A stretch of 6,012 bases of DNA from an uncultured Collinsella sp. (lineage in GTDB: Bacteria > Actinomycetota > Coriobacteriia > Coriobacteriales > Coriobacteriaceae). Positions 1 to 4,584 of this stretch are shown in pieces. Below the pieces are notes generated by a model. That model was not told the DNA's origin. It worked only from the letters and a program-made list of their open reading frames with translations, and ran no database searches. Location of the stretch: assembly GCA_900548935.1 (NCBI GenBank), contig URMR01000108.1, forward strand, positions 1 through 6,012, in the 5' to 3' direction. Position numbers and translations under genes: made by a program. The stretch's first letter is position 1. Each line of letters starts with the position of its first letter.

Positions 1-1150
1 CACCGCCGGTGAAGGCATCGACACCCTTGATGATGAGGTCGTCGCCGGCAATACGCACCTGCGCGCCCAGCGCGGTGAGCTCGCGGGTGGTGGTGACCAG
101 GCGGTCGGATTCCTTGATGCGCAGACGGGCGCAATCGCGGATAAAGGTGCGGCCCTGTGCCAGCGAGGCCACGGCCGAGATAACGGGCACCAGGTCGGGA
201 ATGTCGTGGGCGCTCATCTCAAAGCCGGCGAGCTTGTCGGACTGCACGGTGGCGGCGTTGGTGGAGCGCACGATGCGGGCGCCAAAGCGCGAGAGCGCGG
301 CAAGCACGTTGCGATCACCCTGCGCGGAGCTGAGCGACACGCCCTCGACAGTGATGGGGTCGGAGCCGATGGCGCCGGCACACAGCCAAAAGGCGGCGTT
401 GGACCAGTCGCCCTCGACGGCTACGCTGCCGGGCGTGCGGTACGAGCCGCTGCTCACGCGGAAGTTCGTAATCTCGGGCTGGCCGTCCTTGGCGGGGATA
501 CGCTCGACGTTGACCTCGACGCCGAAGGCCTTCATGGCCTGGATGGTCAGGTTGATATAGGGGCGGCTCTCGATAAGGCCTGTTACCTGCACGCAGGAGG
601 GCTGGGCCAGAAGTGGGGCTGCCAGCAGCAAGCCGGAGATGTACTGCGAGCTCACATTGCCCGGCAGGATAAAGGTGCCCGGGCGCATACGGCCGCTTGT
701 CTTGAGCGGAAAGCCGCCCAGACCCTGCAGGTCGCAGCCGGCGGCAATGATCTCGTCGGAGAGCGGGGAGAGGGGGCGTGCGCCTAGGCGGCCCTGTCCC
801 ACAAAGGTTGCCTCTGCCCCCAGCGCGCAGGCGACGGGCAACATAAAGCGGAGCGTGGAGCCGCTTTCGCCGCAGTCAAGCGTTCCGCCGGCAAGTGCCT
901 TGAGTAGGCCAAACTCAATACTCTTCATAGTGGGGTGGACCTGGAAGCCGTCCTCGACGGTCTCGATGCGGGCGCCCAGCGCCGTGAGGCAGCGTACCGT
1001 GGCCTCGATATCGGCGCAGGTGGTGTTGCAAGTGACGTGCGTTTCGCCGTTGGCAAGGGCAGCGCAGATGATGAGGCGGTGCGCCATCGACTTGGATGCG
1101 ATGGCGGGAACGGTGCCCTTGAGCGGGGAGGGGGTGATGCGGGCTAGCAT
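1..1150 (-). CDS. aroA: EPSP synthase (3-phosphoshikimate 1-carboxyvinyltransferase), C-terminus cut by window edge
   Basis: Transfers the enolpyruvyl group of PEP to shikimate-3-phosphate, the sixth step of the shikimate pathway, in the cytoplasm. The frame is open from ATG at 1150 to the left edge, giving 383 complete codons; the family is usually about 420-430 residues, so roughly 40-45 residues, including the expected DHR-A-M region, lie outside. Visible motifs are SKSMAHR (19-25, shikimate-phosphate and PEP contacts K20, S21, R25), the PEP loop CGESGSTLRF (93-102), SSQYISGLLLAAPL (167-180), EGDWSNAAF (246-254), D319 in HDIPDL (the catalytic Asp) and RIKESDR (344-350, with E347 and R350). 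The start overlaps the aroB stop by 7 nt and has AGAAGGGAG about 10 nt upstream, so translation is probably coupled to aroB. The PEP loop differs from the E. coli type: E95-S96 stands for Asn-Ala, and F102 for Pro101. Identity is secure; only the missing end is unknown. Confidence 0.96.
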   Translation of the reverse strand, partial: MLARITPSPLKGTVPAIASKSMAHRLIICAALANGETHVTCNTTCADIEATVRCLTALGARIETVEDGFQVHPTMKSIEFGLLKALAGGTLDCGESGSTLRFMLPVACALGAEATFVGQGRLGARPLSPLSDEIIAAGCDLQGLGGFPLKTSGRMRPGTFILPGNVSSQYISGLLLAAPLLAQPSCVQVTGLIESRPYINLTIQAMKAFGVEVNVERIPAKDGQPEITNFRVSSGSYRTPGSVAVEGDWSNAAFWLCAGAIGSDPITVEGVSLSSAQGDRNVLAALSRFGARIVRSTNAATVQSDKLAGFEMSAHDIPDLVPVISAVASLAQGRTFIRDCARLRIKESDRLVTTTRELTALGAQVRIAGDDLIIKGVDAFTGG

Positions 1151-2250
1151 GCGAATGCGTCTCCCTTCTGGCCGAGGCCCTCGGCAATTAAATCATGGAA
1201 GGTGGAAAGCGGCGTGCGGTCGATGCTGCAGCGGCCAATGCCGTGCGGAATCACCAGGTCGATGGTGTCGCCCGCGCGCTTCTTGTCGTGGAGCGCCTCG
1301 GCAAAGACGGCGTCGGCCGAGAGCTCGCAGCGGGTCTTGAGACCGTGGCGCGCGCAGAGCTCCTCGATGCGACCGGGCAGCTCGGCGTCGCAAATGCCGT
1401 GCAGGGCCGCGGCGCGCGTGATAATGCCCATGCCGATCGACACGCAGTTGCCGTGCCCCAGCTCAAAGTGCTCGCAGGCCTCGACGGCATGTCCGGCGCT
1501 GTGTCCAAAGTTGAGGAGCTTGCGCTGGTTGGTCTCGCGCTCGTCGGCAACGACCACGGCGCGCTTGATGTCGATATTGCGGGCGATGATGAGCGCCACG
1601 CGGGCCACGTCCTGGTTAAGCAACTCCAGCGTGAGCGGGGTCTTCTCGAGCTCATCGAAGAGCTCCGGATCGGCAATCACGGCGTGCTTGACGACCTCGC
1701 CGCAGCCGTCGGCGAACTGCTCGGGCGTGAGGGTGGCCAGGCATCCTACGTCGGCGATAACCACGCTCGGCTGCCAAAAGGCTCCGGCGAGATTTTTGCC
1801 GGCGGCCAGGTCGATGGCCGTCTTGCCGCCCACCGACGAGTCCACCATGGCGAGCAGACTCGTGGGGATCTGCACAAACTTGCAGCCACGCATGTAGGTG
1901 GCGGCCACAAAGCCGGCCACGTCGCCCACGACGCCGCCGCCGAGCGCCACGATCACGTCGGAGCGCGAAAGCTCATGCTCGGCAACAAACTCAAGAATGG
2001 CAACGTAGGTCTCGGCGCGCTTGTGTGCCTCGCCGGCCTCGAAGGTGCAAATGCTTACCTCATAGCCTGACGCCTCCAGGCTCTGCTTGACGGGCATCTG
2101 GTAGAGCGGACCCACGTTGGTGTCTGTCACAATGACGGCGCGTGATCCGCCAGCGGTGGCGCGAACGAGCGGCCCTGCCTGCTCCAGCAAAAAGGTGCCC
2201 ACGTGTACCTGGTAGGGGCGTGCGGTGTCGATATCGATGGTAATCGCCAT
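1144..2250 (-). CDS. aroB: 3-dehydroquinate synthase
   Basis: Converts DAHP to 3-dehydroquinate using NAD+ and a divalent metal, the second step of the shikimate pathway; cytoplasmic. The product is 368 residues, normal for a stand-alone bacterial AroB. The N-terminal Rossmann-like half carries GEAHK (73-77), the glycine-rich LGGGVVGDVAGF (103-114) and PTSLLAMVDSSVGGKTAID (129-147). Then come GKNLAGAFWQP (151-161) and the C-terminal metal site: E185 in GCGEVVKHA, H250 in LNFGHSAGHA and H266 in ELGHGN match the Glu-His-His zinc or cobalt ligands. DKKRAG (322-327) is also typical. ATG at 2250 has AAAGGA nine nt upstream and the product begins as the family does. It follows tyrA after 36 nt with no terminator between, and its last codons overlap aroA by 7 nt. 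All expected catalytic residues are present, so it should be active. Confidence 0.98.
   Translation of the reverse strand: MAITIDIDTARPYQVHVGTFLLEQAGPLVRATAGGSRAVIVTDTNVGPLYQMPVKQSLEASGYEVSICTFEAGEAHKRAETYVAILEFVAEHELSRSDVIVALGGGVVGDVAGFVAATYMRGCKFVQIPTSLLAMVDSSVGGKTAIDLAAGKNLAGAFWQPSVVIADVGCLATLTPEQFADGCGEVVKHAVIADPELFDELEKTPLTLELLNQDVARVALIIARNIDIKRAVVVADERETNQRKLLNFGHSAGHAVEACEHFELGHGNCVSIGMGIITRAAALHGICDAELPGRIEELCARHGLKTRCELSADAVFAEALHDKKRAGDTIDLVIPHGIGRCSIDRTPLSTFHDLIAEGLGQKGDAFAC
1161..1169 (-). promoter_or_regulatory. Ribosome binding site of aroA, inside the end of aroB
   Basis: The minus strand reads AGAAGGGAG, with a 10-nt gap to the ATG at 1150. It lies within the last codons of aroB, so aroB translation passes over it. 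It supports the ATG at 1148-1150 as the aroA start and fits translational coupling. Confidence 0.75.
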
Positions 2251-2259
2251 AAGCTATGG

Positions 2260-2265
2260 TCCTTT
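2260..2265 (-). promoter_or_regulatory. Ribosome binding site of aroB
   Basis: AAAGGA on the minus strand, nine nt before the ATG at 2250, in the 36-nt gap after tyrA. It fixes the aroB start. No promoter or terminator is evident in this gap, which supports one transcript. Confidence 0.7.
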
Positions 2266-2286
2266 CGACCTGGCGTGATAGGTGGT

Positions 2287-3201
2287 CTAGTGGGCGCTCT
2301 CGTCGTCGAGTGCGCGCTTGATGCGATCGCCCTCGGCTAGGAGATTCTCCAGATAGCGCTGGTCGCGATCCTTGAGTGCACGGCTGTAGGCGCCGAGCGA
2401 ATCGATCAGATGGTCGATCTCGAAGGCAAGCGCGTCGGCGTCGTCGATCATGAGCTCGGACCACATCTGCGGATTGAGGTGCGCCACGCGGGTGAGGTCG
2501 CGGTAGCTGCCGGCCGAAAAGCCGTGGTGGACCTGGGCGGTGGGGCTCTTTACGTAGGCGTTGGACACCACGTGCGCGAGCTGGCTCGTAAAAGCGATCA
2601 CGCGGTCGTGCTCTGCGGCGGTGGTCACGCTGAACTTGCCAAACTCCAAGGGACGCACCATCTCGCGCACCTGGCCCAAGAGCTCCAGCTTAAGGGCATC
2701 GTCTACAGCGGGCGGAACGAGCACGAGCGGGGCGCCCTGGAACAGGTCGGCGCGGGAGTGCGCGTAGCCCGAGAACTGGGTACCCGCCATGGGGTGTGCG
2801 CCCACAAAGTAAAAGCCGTGCTCTCGTGCGAGCTCAAAGGCACGCTCGCACACAATGCCCTTCACACCCACGGTGTCGATCACCACGGGACCCATGATGG
2901 CGTCGGTGTCGGTGGCGTCGGCGAGCGCCTGGGCGTGTGCCTCGAGCCACTCGATGCATCCTTTAGGATAGCAGGCAAGGACGATGATGTCGCACTCGCC
3001 GAGCGTCTCGTCGTTGAGCTCGCCGGCGACGGTACCCATGCTGGCGGCCGTCATCACGTCATCGTCGGGGTCCCAGGCAAGCACGCGAACGCCCGCCTGC
3101 GCATAGCCACGGGCAAAGCTGCCGCCGATCAGGCCCAAGCCGACGATGCCGGCGCACTTGGGGCCTCCCTGGTTAACGCGCGCGTTTCTCACCGTACCCA
3201 T
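2287..3201 (-). CDS. tyrA: Prephenate dehydrogenase (TyrA family), no ACT domain
   Basis: Oxidatively decarboxylates prephenate (or arogenate) on the way to tyrosine, using NAD(P)+; cytoplasmic. The product is 304 residues. An N-terminal Rossmann fold starts at about residue 17, with GLGLIGGS (21-28), and D44 in AWDPD at the end of the second strand; an acid there usually favours NAD+ over NADP+. The catalytic-type HPMAG motif is at 136-140 (H136), followed by SG (144-145), SQLAH (206-210, H210) and YRDLTRVA (233-240), whose arginines bind the substrate carboxylate. The chain ends after the helical dehydrogenase domain: no ACT domain, as in Bacillus TyrA, and no fused chorismate mutase, as in E. 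coli TyrA. It starts 3 nt after the DAHP synthase stop, with GGAG six nt before the ATG lying in the last DAHP synthase codons. Prephenate versus arogenate specificity cannot be read from the sequence. Confidence 0.95.
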   Translation of the reverse strand: MGTVRNARVNQGGPKCAGIVGLGLIGGSFARGYAQAGVRVLAWDPDDDVMTAASMGTVAGELNDETLGECDIIVLACYPKGCIEWLEAHAQALADATDTDAIMGPVVIDTVGVKGIVCERAFELAREHGFYFVGAHPMAGTQFSGYAHSRADLFQGAPLVLVPPAVDDALKLELLGQVREMVRPLEFGKFSVTTAAEHDRVIAFTSQLAHVVSNAYVKSPTAQVHHGFSAGSYRDLTRVAHLNPQMWSELMIDDADALAFEIDHLIDSLGAYSRALKDRDQRYLENLLAEGDRIKRALDDESAH

Positions 3202-3204
3202 GGC

Positions 3205-4227
3205 CTACTCCATGGTCTCTTGGCAGACGACCTCGCGGATGGCACGGATGCGGTGCATGGTGTCGTCGAACTGGTCGGGCGTGAGGGCCTGGGCGCCGTC
3301 AGACCAGGCGTGGCTCGGGTCGTCGTGGACCTCGATCTCCAGGCCGTTGGCGCCACAGGCGGTCGCAGCGAGCGCCATGGGCTCGACATAGCGGGTGTAG
3401 CCGGTGGCGTGGCTGGGGTCGGCGACGACGGGCAGGTGCGACAGGTGGTGCAGCACCGGCACGGCGTTGAGGTCGAAGGTATTGCGGGTGCGGGTCTCGA
3501 AGGTGCGAATGCCGCGCTCACACAGGATGACGTTGTCGTTGCCCTCGCTCATGATGTACTCGGCAGCCATGAGCAGCTCGTCGACGGTGCCGGACATGCC
3601 GCGCTTGAGCAGAATCGGGGTTTGGGTCTTGCCGACCTCCTTGAGCAGGGGGAAGTTCTGCGCGTTGCGGGCGCCGATCTGCATGACGTCGATCTTCTTA
3701 TCCAAGAAGACCTGCACGTCGCGCGGGTCCATGATCTCGGTGACGATCGGCATGTCGAGCTCGGCGGATGCCTCGCATAGCAGGTCCAGGCCGGCGGGGC
3801 CCATGCCCTGGTAGGCGTACGGGGAGGTGCGGGGCTTGTAGGCGCCACCGCGTAGCATCGTGGCGCCGGCGGCCTTTACTCGGCGTGCGATGCGGATGAG
3901 GTTCTCGCCCTCGACGGAGCAGGGGCCGGCGATGACCTGGAACTGGTCGCCGCCGATCTTGACGCCGTGGCCGCAGTCGATGACGGAGTCCTCGGGGTGG
4001 AACTTGCGGTTGGCACGCTTAAAGGGCTCTGAGACGCGCTGCACGCGCTCGACGACATCCATGGACTCGAGCAGAAACGGGTCGATCTTGGTCGTATCGC
4101 CCACAAGGCCGATGATGGTCTCGTTCTCGCCGCGCGAGACGTCGGTCTTGAGACCCTTCTTCTCAATCCAGCTGACGATATGGCCGACGGCCTCGTCGCT
4201 GGCGCTCTGCTTTAAAATTGCAATCAT
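3205..4227 (-). CDS. aroF: 3-deoxy-7-phosphoheptulonate (DAHP) synthase, type I-beta with N-terminal regulatory domain
   Basis: Condenses PEP and erythrose-4-phosphate to DAHP, the committed and usually feedback-regulated first step of the shikimate pathway; cytoplasmic. The product is 340 residues, almost the length of the Thermotoga maritima enzyme. Residues 1 to about 70 form the ferredoxin-like (ACT-like) regulatory domain of this class, beginning MIAILKQ. The TIM barrel follows with AGPCSVE (100-106), RGGAYKPRTSP (126-136), LLKRG (206-210), VVADPSHATG (267-276) and IEVHDDPSHAWSDG (298-311). Metal ligands C103, H273, E299 and D310 align with the four Thermotoga ligands at a constant offset of one. 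ATG at 4227 is chosen over an in-frame ATG at 4275 because GAGAGG lies six nt upstream and the family begins with this M-I/V pattern. There is no fused chorismate mutase domain. In Thermotoga the N-terminal domain mediates Tyr/Phe inhibition; the same is likely here but inferred. It is the first gene of the operon. Confidence 0.97.
   Translation of the reverse strand: MIAILKQSASDEAVGHIVSWIEKKGLKTDVSRGENETIIGLVGDTTKIDPFLLESMDVVERVQRVSEPFKRANRKFHPEDSVIDCGHGVKIGGDQFQVIAGPCSVEGENLIRIARRVKAAGATMLRGGAYKPRTSPYAYQGMGPAGLDLLCEASAELDMPIVTEIMDPRDVQVFLDKKIDVMQIGARNAQNFPLLKEVGKTQTPILLKRGMSGTVDELLMAAEYIMSEGNDNVILCERGIRTFETRTRNTFDLNAVPVLHHLSHLPVVADPSHATGYTRYVEPMALAATACGANGLEIEVHDDPSHAWSDGAQALTPDQFDDTMHRIRAIREVVCQETME
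3208..3211 (-). promoter_or_regulatory. Ribosome binding site of tyrA, inside the DAHP synthase end
   Basis: GGAG on the minus strand, formed by the last Met-Glu codons of DAHP synthase, six nt before the tyrA ATG at 3201. The stop codon lies between it and the start, an arrangement that favours re-initiation by ribosomes finishing DAHP synthase. Confidence 0.6.
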
Positions 4228-4233
4228 GGTGTG

Positions 4234-4239
4234 CCTCTC
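4234..4239 (-). promoter_or_regulatory. Ribosome binding site deciding the DAHP synthase start
   Basis: GAGAGG on the minus strand, six nt before the ATG at 4227, with a second purine-rich GAGGTG just upstream. The competing in-frame ATG at 4275 sits in a hairpin and has no such motif. The TGA stop of a possible 20-codon leader frame (4238-4240) overlaps this site. Confidence 0.75.
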
Positions 4240-4300
4240 ACCTCGATGGATAACTTTTGCAAAAACGGCCCGCATCGCGAGCCGTGTATATATGGTGCAT
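4238..4300 (-). other. Possible 20-codon leader peptide frame upstream of DAHP synthase
   Basis: From ATG at 4300 a frame of 20 codons runs to TGA at 4238, ten nt before the DAHP synthase start. It contains Tyr at codon 5, Phe at 13 and Tyr at 17, and no Trp. Tyr5 (4286-4288) immediately precedes the terminator-like hairpin, whose stem is encoded by codons 6-12. No Shine-Dalgarno sequence precedes it; if the -10 box at 4306-4311 is real, transcription would begin at or next to this ATG, making it leaderless. A frame this short can occur by chance, so translation is only a hypothesis. Confidence 0.2.
4261..4285 (-). terminator. Intrinsic terminator-like hairpin in the leader of the aro operon (candidate attenuator)
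   Basis: On the minus strand ACGGCTCGC (4285-4277) pairs with GCGGGCCGT (4273-4265): nine base pairs with one G-U, a GAT loop, then a run of T giving TTTTT before GC. The T-tract is on the minus-strand side only, so it would act on transcripts heading into DAHP synthase. The hairpin lies 34 nt upstream of the DAHP synthase ATG and downstream of the only decent -10 box on that strand. No minus-strand gene ends here in the window, since the tRNA and ATPase lie on the other strand, so a simple end-of-gene role is unlikely and attenuation is the natural reading. Confidence 0.6.
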
Positions 4301-4305
4301 GTGAG

Positions 4306-4311
4306 TTTATA
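4306..4311 (-). promoter_or_regulatory. Possible -10 element for the aro operon
   Basis: TATAAA on the minus strand matches five of six -10 consensus bases and lies in AT-rich sequence. The position 17 bp upstream (4329-4334, GAACGC) is a poor -35, so if real the promoter is weak or activator-dependent. Start of transcription would be near 4299, leaving about 70 nt of leader including the hairpin. Confidence 0.35.
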
Positions 4312-4320
4312 CTAATTGAT

Positions 4321-4342
4321 TCACTTTTGCGTTCTAAAGTGA
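4321..4342. repeat. Inverted repeat over the expected -35 of the aro operon, possible operator
   Basis: TCACTTT (4321-4327) and AAAGTGA (4336-4342) are perfect 7-bp inverted arms around an 8-bp centre. The site covers the position where a -35 for the minus-strand TATAAA would lie, as expected of a dimeric regulator site. No regulator gene is visible in the window and I cannot assign a protein family to the site. Confidence 0.35.
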
Positions 4343-4390
4343 GCCTTTGCGCCGTGTCTCCCACGTAATTGCAAAGCTTTTTCTATTCTT

Positions 4391-4420
4391 TTGTTAGCCC
4401 GTGACGCACTTGGGTATAAT
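4391..4420 (+). promoter_or_regulatory. Promoter of tRNA-Arg
   Basis: A perfect -10, TATAAT (4415-4420), is preceded by TTGTTA (4391-4396, four of six -35 bases) with 18-bp spacing. The predicted start near 4427 leaves a 5-nt leader before the mature tRNA. The stretch after the -10 is GC-rich (GCCAACCGG), as in stable-RNA promoters that respond to growth rate. It may also serve the ATPase gene by readthrough. Confidence 0.7.
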
Positions 4421-4431
4421 GCCAACCGGTC

Positions 4432-4508
4432 GCCCTATTAGCTCAGGGGATTAGAGCGTCTGCCTCCGGAGCAGAAGGCCGTTGGTTCGAATCCAACATG
4501 GGGCACCA
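4432..4508 (+). tRNA. tRNA-Arg, anticodon CCG
   Basis: A complete 77-nt cloverleaf. The acceptor stem GCCCTAT pairs with ATGGGGC (4498-4504, one G-U), the D stem is GCTC/GAGC, and the anticodon stem TCTGC/GCAGA encloses CTCCGGA with anticodon CCG at 4466-4468, which reads CGG. The variable loop is AGGCC and the T arm is GTTGG-TTCGAAT-CCAAC. The discriminator base is A4505 and CCA is encoded (4506-4508). The anticodon arm resembles that of E. coli tRNA-Arg(CCG). It has its own promoter and a terminator 11 nt downstream. Confidence 0.96.
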
Positions 4509-4519
4509 TCGAACGTAAG

Positions 4520-4556
4520 ACCGTCCGAACCTCGCATGGTCCGGGCGGTTTTTCTT
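4520..4556 (+). terminator. Intrinsic terminator after tRNA-Arg
   Basis: ACCGTCCGAACC (4520-4531) pairs with GGTCCGGGCGGT (4538-4549) as a 12-bp stem with one A-C mismatch and one G-U, a 6-nt loop, and a T-rich tail TTTTCTT (4550-4556). It follows the tRNA directly and ends 28 bp before the ATPase start. Confidence 0.85.
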
Positions 4557-4574
4557 ATACCGACGCGACGTGAT

Positions 4575-4578
4575 GGGA
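4575..4578 (+). promoter_or_regulatory. Weak ribosome binding site of the P-type ATPase
   Basis: GGGA, six nt before the ATG at 4585. It favours this ATG over the in-frame ATG at 4573 and GTG at 4570, which have no purine-rich sequence at the right distance. Confidence 0.5.
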
Positions 4579-4584
4579 CGTGGT

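Noticed and set aside
9..787. Plus-strand frames of 183 and 193 codons antisense to aroA
   Set aside because: The minus strand is open throughout and carries all EPSP synthase motifs; these frames are GC-driven shadows.
1444..1452. AroB has HGN where many enzymes have HGE (residues 266-268)
   Set aside because: The metal ligand His266 is intact, and the residue after HG varies in the family (mycobacterial enzymes have Ala there, as I recall).
1195..2070. 291-codon and 231-codon plus-strand frames antisense to aroB
   Set aside because: Both lie entirely inside a complete, motif-verified aroB, have shadow-like composition, and match no family.
2410..3780. 456-codon plus-strand reading frame antisense to tyrA and DAHP synthase
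   Set aside because: It mirrors the wobble pattern of two certain genes in GC-rich DNA. The protein is low-complexity (rich in G, V, A, H, D) with no recognisable domain, and it crosses a gene boundary.
4228..4275. Longer DAHP synthase starting at ATG 4275 (16 extra residues)
   Set aside because: That ATG overlaps the loop and 3' arm of the terminator-like hairpin and has no ribosome binding site. The ATG at 4227 has GAGAGG and the family-typical N-terminus.
4228..4431. T-box or other known riboswitch upstream of DAHP synthase
   Set aside because: I could not find the T-box consensus, a specifier-loop structure or another riboswitch core, and the leader after the likely start is only about 70 nt.
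4432..4560. tRNA 3' end as a mobile-element attachment site
   Set aside because: No integrase and no repeat of the tRNA 3' end were found. The flank is the tRNA terminator followed by an ordinary ATPase gene.
4570..4584. ATPase start at GTG 4570 or ATG 4573
   Set aside because: No Shine-Dalgarno sequence precedes either. ATG 4585 has GGGA at six nt and gives a normal short lead-in to the GLS motif.
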